Origin: an uncultured Clostridia bacterium
Lineage (GTDB): Bacteria; Bacillota; Clostridia; Christensenellales; Borkfalkiaceae
Assembly (NCBI GenBank): GCA_944376295.1
Contig: CALWCE010000016.1
Coordinates: 1-44,121, forward strand
Direction: 5' to 3'
DNA: 44,121 nt
The notes beneath the pieces were generated by a model that did no database searches, was not told the origin of the DNA, and saw only the letters and a program-made list of their open reading frames with translations. This document shows positions 8,738-16,774 of this stretch, piece by piece. Position 1 is the stretch's first letter, and the number at the start of each line of letters is the position of its first letter. The position numbers and the translations under genes were made by a program.

Positions 8738-9730
8738 TCATACGCTCCCCTCACGCGGCACGAACAGCCGCTTGAACGTGTTGATCGCATAGCGGTCGGT
8801 CATGGACGAGAGATAATCGGAGACCGCACGCTCGACGCCGTCGCGTTCGGCAAGCGCCGTATAGACGGGCGGCATTTCAGAAAAATGTTTTACAAAATAT
8901 TCAAAGAGTGCGGTGAGCATGCGTTCGGCGCTCTCCTGGATGAGCTTGTTGGCGCGCTCATAGACGTGTTCGAACATAAAGGCGCGGAGCTCGTCCAAAG
9001 CCGCCTGTTTTTCCTCGCTCATGCGCACATAGGGCTTACCGTAAGATTCTTCGTAAATATCAAGGACGGCGGTGTTGATGCGCGCGGAGGTATCCCGCCC
9101 GAAGATGCGCGTCGCGCTCTTGGGGAGCTCGTCGGGCGAAAGGAAGCCCGCGCGCACCGAGTCTTCGATGTCGTGATTGATATAGGCGATGCGGTCGGCA
9201 AGGGAGACGACCATGCCTTCGAGCGTTGCGGGGTTGCCGCTCTTCGTGTGGTTGAGGATGCCGTCCCTCACTTCGAAGGTGAGATTGAGCCCCCTCCCGT
9301 CCTTTTCGAGCACGTCGACGACGCGAAGGGACTGTTCGCTGTGGCGGAAGCCGCCGCTTGTAAGGCGGCTCAAAACGCGCTCCCCCACATGCCCGAAGGG
9401 GGTGTGCCCGAGGTCGTGCCCGAGCGCGATGGCCTCCGCAAGATCTTCGTTGAGGGCGAGGCACCTTGCGGCGGAACGGGCGATCTGCGAAACGTCGAGC
9501 GTGTGCGTGAGACGGGACATATAGTGGTCGCCGTCGGGCGCGTAAAAGACCTGCGTCTTATTTTTGAGACGCAGGAACGCCTTGGAATAGATGATCCTGT
9601 CGCGGTCCCTCTGAAAGTCGGTGCGCATGGGGCACGGAGCTTCCTCGCGCGCTCTGCCGCGGCTTTTTATGGACTTTTGCGCATAGGGAGAGAGGAACAG
9701 GTCTTCTTTTTCGTACGTTTTCTCTTTCAT
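8738..9730 (-). CDS. dgt: Deoxyguanosinetriphosphate triphosphohydrolase-like HD protein
   Basis: HD-domain dNTP triphosphohydrolase, predicted to convert dGTP/dNTPs to deoxynucleosides plus tripolyphosphate and so to control dNTP pools. In this 330-residue protein RDRDRIIYSKAFLRLKNKTQV and RLTHTLDVSQ supply the first metal ligand, and GHDLGHTPFGHVGE carries the HD pair. This is the clostridial dgt type that commonly precedes dnaG. The ATG at 9728-9730 has only weak Shine-Dalgarno similarity. It is first in the dnaG-rpoD operon and lies behind an unusual array of dyads (9817-9930). Confidence 0.9.
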   Translation of the reverse strand: MKEKTYEKEDLFLSPYAQKSIKSRGRAREEAPCPMRTDFQRDRDRIIYSKAFLRLKNKTQVFYAPDGDHYMSRLTHTLDVSQIARSAARCLALNEDLAEAIALGHDLGHTPFGHVGERVLSRLTSGGFRHSEQSLRVVDVLEKDGRGLNLTFEVRDGILNHTKSGNPATLEGMVVSLADRIAYINHDIEDSVRAGFLSPDELPKSATRIFGRDTSARINTAVLDIYEESYGKPYVRMSEEKQAALDELRAFMFEHVYERANKLIQESAERMLTALFEYFVKHFSEMPPVYTALAERDGVERAVSDYLSSMTDRYAINTFKRLFVPREGSV

Positions 9731-9816
9731 TGCCGTAATTCCGTATATTATTACGACAAAACGAGGCAAAAGTCCTCTTTTTAGCGGAAAATTTTAGCAA
9801 AACACGGCAAAAACCG

Positions 9817-9930
9817 AATACTATGTCAGGCATAGTATTGTTATTATGCGTGACATAGTATTACATTCTGAGTGAAATAGTACTCTGTTTGACATAAATG
9901 GACGGTATTATGTCAGGCATAGTACTATGC
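9817..9930. promoter_or_regulatory. Array of five imperfect dyads, candidate operator cluster upstream of dgt
   Basis: Five copies of a TATTATG-N5-CATAGTA-like dyad are visible, with centres at about 9828, 9851, 9873, 9890 and 9915. The best copy is a perfect 9-bp inverted repeat, AATACTATG-tcagg-CATAGTATT (9817-9839). The last copy ends in the perfect 14-bp palindrome GCATAGTACTATGC (9917-9930). The array lies between the SDR terminator and dgt, about 90-200 bases upstream of the dgt start. I do not recognise the cognate regulator; it does not fit the NrdR box. Confidence 0.6.
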
Positions 9931-9937
9931 AAAAGCA

Positions 9938-9976
9938 CAAAAAATGCGATCGCGCTTTTATTTTGCGCGACCGCAT
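9938..9976 (-). terminator. Rho-independent terminator of the patatin-aro-SDR operon
   Basis: On the minus strand a 12-bp stem (arms 9965-9976 and 9944-9955, one G-U wobble, loop AAAATAAAA) is followed by TTTTTTGTGC. It lies 37 bases after the SDR stop codon. Confidence 0.85.
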
Positions 9977-10013
9977 CTCGTTTGGGTCCAATATCAGGTT
10001 TTTGCGTGAAGTT

Positions 10014-10727
10014 TCAGATGTGCCCTCCCCCATTGACCCCGAGGATCTGCCCCGTGATGTACGGCTCGCTCCCCAAAAAGAAGATGGCGCGCGCGATCTC
10101 TTCAGGCTCCCCCATCCTGCCCACGGGGATGTCCTCCTCCATCGCATGTAGCTCCTCGCTTGTGAAGCGCGCGTTCATCGAGGTATGGATAACGCCCGGC
10201 GCCACGCAGTTGACGGTGATCTTCGACGGCGCAAGCTCCTTCGCAAGCGCCTTGGTGAAGGCGATGACCGCGCCTTTTGATGCAGAGTACGCGCTCTCGC
10301 AGCTTCCGCCCGTCTCCCCCCAGATGGAGGACACATTGACGATCGCACCGCCCTCCCCGATGTGCAGCATCTTCTTTACGGCATGTTTGCAGCAGAGGAA
10401 CACGCCGCCCGCGTTGACGCGCATCACGCGCTCCCATTCGGAAAGGCTGATATCCTGCACCTGCGCAAAGGAGGCAACGCCCGCGTTGCACACGAGAAGA
10501 TCGATGCGCTCCATCCCTTCGATGAGCACTTTCACCGCCTCCTCGTCCGTGACGTCCGCCTTCAGAAAGCGGACGCAAGGGAGCGCTTCCCTTGCCCGCG
10601 CCGCATCCTCCCCTTCATGGGAATAGGCAGCCGTCACCAGATAGCCTTCGCTTTGCAAAAGCGCGGCAGTCGCAAAACCGATGCCGCGCGTTCCGCCCGT
10701 CACGAGCGCATATTTTTGTTTTTTCAT
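10014..10727 (-). CDS. SDR-family oxidoreductase, FabG-like
   Basis: The 237-residue classical short-chain dehydrogenase has the NADP-binding motif TGGTRGIG at about residues 10-17, NAG near 84-86, catalytic Ser in NVSSIWG, and YSASK. Overall it resembles 3-oxoacyl-ACP reductases. It sits last in the aromatic pathway operon, five bases after aroK, rather than with fatty-acid genes. Its substrate is therefore uncertain: it could be a fabG paralogue or a dehydrogenase serving another pathway. A strong terminator follows. Confidence 0.88.
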   Translation of the reverse strand: MKKQKYALVTGGTRGIGFATAALLQSEGYLVTAAYSHEGEDAARAREALPCVRFLKADVTDEEAVKVLIEGMERIDLLVCNAGVASFAQVQDISLSEWERVMRVNAGGVFLCCKHAVKKMLHIGEGGAIVNVSSIWGETGGSCESAYSASKGAVIAFTKALAKELAPSKITVNCVAPGVIHTSMNARFTSEELHAMEEDIPVGRMGEPEEIARAIFFLGSEPYITGQILGVNGGGHI

Positions 10728-10732
10728 GATAT

Positions 10733-11263
10733 TCAGTCCTCGGAAGCCTCCCCTTCTTCGGCTTCGCGGAAGATCTTCAGAACGTCCTGAGCGACGTCCT
10801 CCGCCGTTCGGCCGTCTGTATCGACGATATAGTCGGCGACGTGCTCATAGACGGGCGTGCGCCATGCCATCAACTCGCCGAGCTTTTCCGCCGTCTTGCC
10901 CGTATCTTTTAAAAGCGGCCTCGTCTCGTCCGCGCGGACGCGCGCGAGCAGCGTCTCAAAGCTCGCCCGAAGGAAGAAAATTTTGCCGTTTCTTTTGAGC
11001 ATCTCGTTGTTTTCGGGCTTCAAGACTAGCCCGCCGCCCGTCGAAATGACGAGCCCGTCCTGCCCCGAAAGCTCCTTGACGACCTTCGTTTCAAGCTCGC
11101 GGAAATGCGCCTCGCCGTAATATTCGAAGAGGTCCGAGATGCGCCCGTAGCGGTCGGTGATCACGATATCGGTATCGATCCAGCGCCGCCCCGTCAGCTC
11201 CGCGATGCGGATGCCGACCGTCGATTTGCCCACTCCCATCATGCCGCAAAGTACGATATTCAT
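10733..11263 (-). CDS. aroK: Shikimate kinase
   Basis: Phosphorylates shikimate at the 3-hydroxyl with ATP. In this 176-residue protein the P-loop is GMMGVGKST at about residues 7-15, D-T-D near 32-34 and FRELE near 55-59 bind substrate, and STGGG is near 73-77. The ATG at 11261-11263 overlaps the aroQ stop as ATGA; upstream in-frame starts lie inside aroQ. The C-terminal tail is acidic (EEGEASED). Confidence 0.94.
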   Translation of the reverse strand: MNIVLCGMMGVGKSTVGIRIAELTGRRWIDTDIVITDRYGRISDLFEYYGEAHFRELETKVVKELSGQDGLVISTGGGLVLKPENNEMLKRNGKIFFLRASFETLLARVRADETRPLLKDTGKTAEKLGELMAWRTPVYEHVADYIVDTDGRTAEDVAQDVLKIFREAEEGEASED

Positions 11264-11682
11264 AACCAAAAACTCTCCAATGCAAGATAATAACTGTTCT
11301 TCCCGAAGCCGAGGATCTCCCCCTTGCACACTTCGGTGAGGACGGACTTGTGCCGAAACTCCTCGCGCGCATGCACGTTGGACATATGCACCTCGACGAC
11401 GGGGACTTTGACCCCCGCGATCGCGTCGCGGATGGCGTAGGAATAGTGCGTGAACGCGCCCGCATTCAAAACGATGCCGTCATAGACGCCCTCCGCCTGC
11501 CCGATCTTCGTGCAGAGCTCTCCTTCGAGGTCGCTCTGGAAGAAGTCGACCTCATGCCCGTGCGCCTTTACAAATTCCGCAAGACCCTTGTTGATGCTCT
11601 CGAGCGTATCCGCGCCGTACACGCCCTTTTCGCGCATGCCCGTGCGCCCGAGATTGACGCCGTTCAAAACCAAAAACTTCAT
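11260..11682 (-). CDS. aroQ: 3-dehydroquinate dehydratase, type II
   Basis: Dehydrates 3-dehydroquinate to 3-dehydroshikimate by the type II (AroQ) mechanism. In this 140-residue protein the N-terminus LVLNGVNLGRTG is diagnostic, catalytic Tyr22 is in VYG, NAGAFTHYS is at about 73-81, and EVHMSNVHAREEFR carries the catalytic His. An AAGGAG-rich leader precedes the ATG at 11680-11682. About 70 bases, with two copies of a GCCCGCCGCGGTCC-type segment, separate it from aroE. Confidence 0.95.
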   Translation of the reverse strand: MKFLVLNGVNLGRTGMREKGVYGADTLESINKGLAEFVKAHGHEVDFFQSDLEGELCTKIGQAEGVYDGIVLNAGAFTHYSYAIRDAIAGVKVPVVEVHMSNVHAREEFRHKSVLTEVCKGEILGFGKNSYYLALESFWL

Positions 11683-11753
11683 ATCCTTTCTCCTTCTCTC
11701 CGCAGCCCGCCGCGGTCCTTATCCACGTTCCCGCGGCGCCCGCCGCGGTCCGT

Positions 11754-12587
11754 TCAGTCCGCCTGTGCTTTTAAGTATTCCTCATAGAGGCGCTTGGCTT
11801 CCTCCGCCTTGGGCTCCCGCCCCACATAGATGCAGTCGCCGTAGTACGCCTGGTAAAAGAGCATGGGACCGCCCTCCACCGTCTTTTTGCCTAAGGTGCG
11901 CGCGATGCGCAAAAACTCCGACTCCTTGGGCACATAGATGAGATCGACCGCCGTATCGCACAGGGAAAGCAGTTCCTCGCCCACGGGCCGTTCGCCCGCC
12001 TTGGTGCGCACGGAGGGCGTCATGCCCACCGTCTTGTGCATGCCGATGCCCGTGCAGTTGAAGACGACGCCGTACCGCCGCGCCTCCACCTCGGGAAGGG
12101 GAACAAAGCAGCCGAACTCCTTCGCGACCGCTTCGAGGCGCTTTTCGTCGCGCTCGTAGGCAAAGACGTTCGCGCCCGCTTCCGCAAGCTTTTTGATGCA
12201 GCTCCTGCCCGCGCCGCCCGCGCCGAGGACGAGCACGTCCTTCCCGCGCACTTGAACGCCCGCGTTTTCGAGCATCAATAAAAACCCCATGCCGTCGGTG
12301 TTGTAGCCCGTGCGGCTTTCGGAAAGCACGACGTTGACCGCGCCGAACGTCTTGGCATCCCCTTTGAGCTCTTTCAGGTACGGCATGATGTCCGTCTTGA
12401 AGGGGATGGTGACGTTGAAGGCGTCGTACGTCTCGAACAGCCCTTCGGCGCGCTCCCCAAAGTTTTCGGGCGGGATGCTCACCGCCTCGTAGGAACACTC
12501 CTCGCCCAGCGCGTGCAGTAAAAAGGTGTGCATCGCGGGGCTTTGCGACTGAGAAACATCCTTGCCGATGACAGCTAACTTTAACAT
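11754..12587 (-). CDS. aroE: Shikimate dehydrogenase (NADP)
   Basis: Reduces 3-dehydroshikimate to shikimate. In this 277-residue protein the substrate motif SQSPAMH is at about residues 14-20, catalytic Lys is in FNVTIPFK near 57-64, and the dinucleotide-binding loop is GAGGAGRS near 122-129. The ATG at 12585-12587 overlaps the aroB stop by 7 bases, so it is coupled to aroB. Confidence 0.95.
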   Translation of the reverse strand: MLKLAVIGKDVSQSQSPAMHTFLLHALGEECSYEAVSIPPENFGERAEGLFETYDAFNVTIPFKTDIMPYLKELKGDAKTFGAVNVVLSESRTGYNTDGMGFLLMLENAGVQVRGKDVLVLGAGGAGRSCIKKLAEAGANVFAYERDEKRLEAVAKEFGCFVPLPEVEARRYGVVFNCTGIGMHKTVGMTPSVRTKAGERPVGEELLSLCDTAVDLIYVPKESEFLRIARTLGKKTVEGGPMLFYQAYYGDCIYVGREPKAEEAKRLYEEYLKAQAD

Positions 12588-13645
12588 ATTTTTGCCTGTA
12601 TCTCCTCTGCCTCGCGCGCGTATTCCGCATAGGGAAGCGCAATGAGGCGGTATGTTCCGCGGCAGACGGGCGCAGTGACGACCACAGCGTCCTTAGCCGT
12701 ATTTTTCTTATCGAGCAGGGCGAGCGGCGTCCACTCCTTTGCGGGAGGCAGCGCGGGGATACTGCCCAGCACCTCTTTGCAAAGGGAGATGAGCTCAAAA
12801 AGATACCCTTCGTCGCATGTTTCATGGCGGCGGGCGATCTCCGCTTCGAAGATGGTGCCGAGCAGCACGCATTCCCCGTGCGACCGCGTTTTGAGCGCCA
12901 ATTCGAGCGCGTGCGCCGTCGTGTGCCCGAGGTTGAGGGATTTACGGGGCCCGCTCTCTTTGGCGTCCTCGGCGACGACAGACGCCTTAAATGCGATGTT
13001 GTCTGCAATGAGGTCAACGGGCACGCTGAGCGCCATGAGCTCTTTGCGCCGCATGAGCAATTTTTCAAAGAGCTCTTCCTTGAGCGCGCCGTGCTTTACC
13101 ATCTCGCCGATGCCGCAGCGCACCTCGCGCGGGGGGAGAGTCGAAAGAAAGCAGGGGTCTGCGAACACCGCCTCGGGCTGGTTGAACGCCCCCACGAGGT
13201 TCTTGATGCCCAAAAAGTCGATGGCGGTCTTGCCGCCCACCGAGGAGTCGACCTGCGCTAAAAGGGTGGTGGGCACCTGGAAGCAGGCGATGCCGCGCAT
13301 ATAGAGCGCCGCCGCAAGCCCGCCGACGTCGCCCACGACGCCGCCGCCGATCATCACGAGGCAGCCCGTGCGGTGCAGCTGCGCCTTCGCCATCGCTTGT
13401 AAGAGGGCGAAAAGCGTCTCTTCCGTCTTGTGCTCCTCGCCCGCGGGCATCGTGAATACGGGCACGTCGCCCAGCACTTCGCGGATGCGCGCCCCCCACA
13501 GCCGCGAAACGTTGCCGTCGGTGAAGACGAAGCGCTCGGAATAGCTCTCGAGCGCGCGGGGGAGCTCCCTTTCGAACGCGCCCTCGCCGCAGTAGATGGT
13601 GCTTTTTGAGGGCTGCGCCTCTTCGTGTAAGACGATCGTCCTCAT
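12581..13645 (-). CDS. aroB: 3-dehydroquinate synthase
   Basis: Zn- and NAD-dependent cyclisation of DAHP to 3-dehydroquinate. The 354-residue protein shows the NAD-binding glycine-rich loop IGGGVVGDVGG (about 99-109), PTTLLAQVDSSVGGKTAID (about 124-142) and the metal-binding KHGAL and GHTTAHALE segments. The start overlaps the aroC stop by 4 bases. Confidence 0.96.
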   Translation of the reverse strand: MRTIVLHEEAQPSKSTIYCGEGAFERELPRALESYSERFVFTDGNVSRLWGARIREVLGDVPVFTMPAGEEHKTEETLFALLQAMAKAQLHRTGCLVMIGGGVVGDVGGLAAALYMRGIACFQVPTTLLAQVDSSVGGKTAIDFLGIKNLVGAFNQPEAVFADPCFLSTLPPREVRCGIGEMVKHGALKEELFEKLLMRRKELMALSVPVDLIADNIAFKASVVAEDAKESGPRKSLNLGHTTAHALELALKTRSHGECVLLGTIFEAEIARRHETCDEGYLFELISLCKEVLGSIPALPPAKEWTPLALLDKKNTAKDAVVVTAPVCRGTYRLIALPYAEYAREAEEIQAKIC

Positions 13646-14769
13646 TTCATCTCCTCATAGCGGCGCTTGATCTCTTGCATGTTGCTGCCGCCCAGCTGTT
13701 CCAGAACGACGGAACAAAGTTCGAAGGCGAGCGCGCTTTCGAGGACGACGCCGCACGCCGTAAGGGCGCATACGTCGCTGCGTTCGGTGGAAGCGCGGGC
13801 GGGCACGTTGCCGTCCGTATCCACCGTCCGAAGCCCCTTCATGAGGGTGGGGATGGGCTTCATCGCGGCGCGGAGCACGAGCTCTTCGCCGTTGGACATG
13901 CCGCCTTCGATGCCCCCCGCGCGGTTGGTCTTGCGGAAATAGCCGCGCCCTTCCTCAAAGAAAATCTCATCGTGTGCAAGGCTCCCGGGGCGCGAAGCGA
14001 GCGCAAAGCCTTCGCCCACTTCGACGCCCTTCACTGCCTGCACGCTCATGAGCGCGGCAGTCAGGCGGGCGTCCAGCTTCTCGCGGTAGGTCATGCAGCT
14101 GCCGAAACCGCGTTTTAAGCCCTGTACGCGCAGCTCCACCGTGCCGCCGAGGGTATCCCCCTCCGCCTTGGCGCGGTCGATGAGCGCCGTCGCCTCTTGT
14201 TCCTTCTCCGCGTCCATCATGCCGAGGACGGGAGACTTGTTTTGCAGCGCTTCGAAGGGATATTCCCGCCCGTCTGCAACGCTCCCCAACGAACGCACAT
14301 AGTGACGAAGACGGATGCCGAGCGCTTCCAAAAGCTGCGCGCACACCGCGCCCGCCGCAACGCGGGCGGCAGTCTCACGGGCGGAGGCGCGCTCCAGCAC
14401 GTTGCGCGCGTCGTCCGTTGCGAATTTGATCATGCCCGTAAGGTCCGCATGCCCCGGGCGCACGCGCGTTACGCGCCGCGCCGACACGTCGCACCCCTCG
14501 GGCGCCATATACTGCTTCCAATTTTCAAAGTCGCGGTTGAAGACGGCAAGCGTCAACGGGCTCCCCAGCGTGACGCAATTCCTCACGCCCGTCACGATCT
14601 CGGCGTGGTCTTTTTCGATCTTCTGCCTGCCGCCCCTGCCGTAGCCGCCCTGGCGGAGCGCAAGCGCGCCGTCGATGCGCGAAAGGTCGAGGGTCAGCCC
14701 CGCGGGCACCCCCTCTAAAATGGCAAAGAGCCCTTTGCCGTGTGATTCTCCCGATGTCGTCAAACGCAT
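13642..14769 (-). CDS. aroC: Chorismate synthase
   Basis: Flavin-dependent elimination of phosphate from EPSP to give chorismate. In this 375-residue protein the N-terminus LTTSGESHGKGL is diagnostic, RVTRVRPGHADL (about 98-109) lines the active site, and the ERASARETA and GIEGGMSNGE motifs are present. AGAGG lies five bases before the ATG at 14767-14769. It is the first aro gene, nine bases after the hydrolase gene. No aroA is present in the window. Confidence 0.96.
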   Translation of the reverse strand: MRLTTSGESHGKGLFAILEGVPAGLTLDLSRIDGALALRQGGYGRGGRQKIEKDHAEIVTGVRNCVTLGSPLTLAVFNRDFENWKQYMAPEGCDVSARRVTRVRPGHADLTGMIKFATDDARNVLERASARETAARVAAGAVCAQLLEALGIRLRHYVRSLGSVADGREYPFEALQNKSPVLGMMDAEKEQEATALIDRAKAEGDTLGGTVELRVQGLKRGFGSCMTYREKLDARLTAALMSVQAVKGVEVGEGFALASRPGSLAHDEIFFEEGRGYFRKTNRAGGIEGGMSNGEELVLRAAMKPIPTLMKGLRTVDTDGNVPARASTERSDVCALTACGVVLESALAFELCSVVLEQLGGSNMQEIKRRYEEMK

Positions 14770-14777
14770 AATAACCT

Positions 14778-15794
14778 CTATGTCTGATAACTGAGGCGAT
14801 ATTCTCCGCCCTTAACGGAGAGGACGATATCGCCCAACTCGTCCGTTCTGTATATTTCCGCCCCGGCTGCCTCGGCGCGGGAAAGCGCTTCGGGCGCAGG
14901 GTGACCGTAGCTGTTTCCTTTCCCGCAAGAGACGACCGCCTGTTCGGGCGAAAGCAGCGCAAGCCACTCCTCGGTATTCGAGGACGCCGACCCGTGATGG
15001 GAAAGCTTCAAAATATCCGTCTCTTCGAGGCGCACGCGGTAACCGCCGCTGTCGAAGATGCCCTCCGCGAGCGCAGATTCTTTGACGAGGCCGCGCTCCA
15101 CGGCGGCGGAGATATCCCCCGCCAGCAGGACGCCCACGCCCTCATAGCGCAGATAGAGGACGGAGGAAGCTTCGTTCCCCTCCTCTTCGTCCGTACTGCG
15201 CGGCGAAACGCAGGCAAGATAGGCGCCCGAGCCGTCTGCAACGACGTCATAGCGCGTCATCGTATCCGTCTTCGCGCCGCTCTTTTCAACGGCTTGAAGG
15301 AGCGCCGCGTATTCGGGCGTCTCTTCCCCGTATGCGGGGAGATAAAACACATCCGCGCCGAACGCTTCTATGAGCGCCTGAAAGCCGCCGTAATGGTCGG
15401 CGTCGGCATGAGTCAGGATCATCGTGAGCTTACTCGGCGCGAGCGCCTTTAAGAAGCGCACCGTGTGATTGCGGTTTGTGAAACTGCCGTCGCCCGCGTC
15501 GATGACGACAACGTCCCCCGAAGGGAATTCGACGACGGTGCAGTCCCCCTGCCCGACGTCCAGAAAGTGGACGCGGAGCTCCCCTTCCTCCCGCGCCGCC
15601 AACTTGTAGGCGGGCAGAAGGGAGGAAAGCGGCACACACATGTGCAAGAGCGCAATGACAGCAACAAGGAGCAGAGCGCAGAGGGCGGGCAACGCCCGTT
15701 TCAGCTTTTTCAGCCGCTCTTCTTTTCGGACGGCTTTTTCGCGTTCTTCCCCTTCGAGAAGGTCTGTATCGCGCTTTCGATCTCCTCCATGCAT
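14778..15794 (-). CDS. Membrane-anchored ComEC-like metallo-hydrolase
   Basis: The 338-residue protein has a basic N-terminus, one transmembrane helix (about residues 35-55) and an extracellular metallo-beta-lactamase domain like the C-terminal domain of ComEC/Rec2. LDVGQGDCTVVEFP, THADADHYGG (HxDxDH), LLAGD and KLSHHGS metal motifs are all visible. The ATG at 15792-15794 lies 85 bases inside the patatin gene and is preceded by a perfect AGGAGG, which is why I accept the long overlap. The family is assigned to nuclease or phosphodiesterase activity; a role in DNA uptake is not shown because the ComEC channel domain is absent. Confidence 0.85.
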   Translation of the reverse strand: MHGGDRKRDTDLLEGEEREKAVRKEERLKKLKRALPALCALLLVAVIALLHMCVPLSSLLPAYKLAAREEGELRVHFLDVGQGDCTVVEFPSGDVVVIDAGDGSFTNRNHTVRFLKALAPSKLTMILTHADADHYGGFQALIEAFGADVFYLPAYGEETPEYAALLQAVEKSGAKTDTMTRYDVVADGSGAYLACVSPRSTDEEEGNEASSVLYLRYEGVGVLLAGDISAAVERGLVKESALAEGIFDSGGYRVRLEETDILKLSHHGSASSNTEEWLALLSPEQAVVSCGKGNSYGHPAPEALSRAEAAGAEIYRTDELGDIVLSVKGGEYRLSYQT

Positions 15795-16582
15795 CGCTTG
15801 GCCTCCTCATAGCCGAGGGCATACATCTCTTCCATCGCCGCCTCCGAGATATCGGTGGAGCGGAACGCCCCGAGGGGCGGGCGCAGCATATAGTCGGCGT
15901 TTTGATATCCCCGTTCGCGCTGGTCCTTCGTATAGTGAACGGGCTGGATATGCGTCAACGCGCTGCCCAGAAGGCGGGAAAAGCGCCCCTTCTCCTCTTC
16001 GGGCTTTGCAAAAGCGCCCAAATCGATGCCGATGACGAACTGAGCTCCGAGCGCGCGGCACACGTCGGTGGGGATGGCGTTCGTGAAGGCGCCGTCGTAT
16101 AGTTCGCGCCCGTCTGTTTCCACCGCCTTGAAGAGGGGCGGGATGGCGGAAGACGCCGTGACGGCGCGGGCAAGCTTCCCCTTTCTCAGGACGACGAGGC
16201 GGTTGTCCTTCCCGTCCGTCGCGCAGGCGGCAAAGGGAAGGCGGAGCGTCGTAAAGTCGCCTTCGAGATAGTTTTCAAGGAAGCGTTCGGCAAAGGAAAG
16301 GTCGGCAAAGGGGCGCAGGTTTTTGGAAAATTCCCTGCGGTTGACCGCTTCCACGATGCGGCGCATGTCCTCCGCGGAATACCCCTTTGCAAGCAGCGCC
16401 CCGACGACCGCGCCGATGGACGTGCCCGCAACAAAGGAAAAGGTGATGCCCGCCTCCTCGAAGGCTTTCAGTGCCCCGAGGTGCGCCATGCCCTTCGCGC
16501 CGCCGCTGCCGAGGGCGATCCCCAAGCGCACGGGCGGCTTTTTGGGAAGGAAGAGCTGCCTGAGCCGTTCGAAGATCTTCAT
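15710..16582 (-). CDS. Patatin-like phospholipase/esterase (RssA type)
   Basis: The 290-residue serine hydrolase has oxyanion loop GSGGAKG (about residues 25-31), nucleophile elbow GTSIG (about 54-58) and catalytic Asp in YDGAFTNAIP (about 160-170), so the Ser/Asp dyad is complete. It probably acts on acyl lipids at the membrane face; the actual substrate is unknown. The ATG at 16580-16582 follows AAAGGAGG. It is the promoter-proximal gene of the operon that continues through the hydrolase and aro genes. Confidence 0.88.
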   Translation of the reverse strand: MKIFERLRQLFLPKKPPVRLGIALGSGGAKGMAHLGALKAFEEAGITFSFVAGTSIGAVVGALLAKGYSAEDMRRIVEAVNRREFSKNLRPFADLSFAERFLENYLEGDFTTLRLPFAACATDGKDNRLVVLRKGKLARAVTASSAIPPLFKAVETDGRELYDGAFTNAIPTDVCRALGAQFVIGIDLGAFAKPEEEKGRFSRLLGSALTHIQPVHYTKDQRERGYQNADYMLRPPLGAFRSTDISEAAMEEMYALGYEEAKRCMEEIESAIQTFSKGKNAKKPSEKKSG

Positions 16583-16633
16583 GATGCCCCTCCTTTGTGC
16601 GCTATTTTAGTGGTTTTCCCCGATTTTACCCCC

Positions 16634-16662
16634 ATTTTACTGCATTTTCGGGAAAATGTAAA
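16634..16662 (-). promoter_or_regulatory. Promoter of the patatin-hydrolase-aro operon
   Basis: Minus-strand TTTACA (16657-16662) and TAAAAT (16634-16639) have a 17-base spacer. It is divergent from the plus-strand promoter at 16715-16743. Confidence 0.65.
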
Positions 16663-16714
16663 CTGCTTTGAGGAAATTTCCCCGCGGCGGAACGCAAATT
16701 CGGGAGGCGGGCGG

Positions 16715-16743
16715 TTGACGGAGCGGGAAATTCGGGCTATAAT
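16715..16743 (+). promoter_or_regulatory. Sigma-A promoter of the YjdF-like gene
   Basis: TTGACG (16715-16720), a 17-base spacer and a perfect TATAAT (16738-16743), 31 bases before the ATG with a GGGAG ribosome binding site. Confidence 0.85.
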
Positions 16744-16774
16744 ATCATGGAGAACATTATTTCGGGAGCTTACC

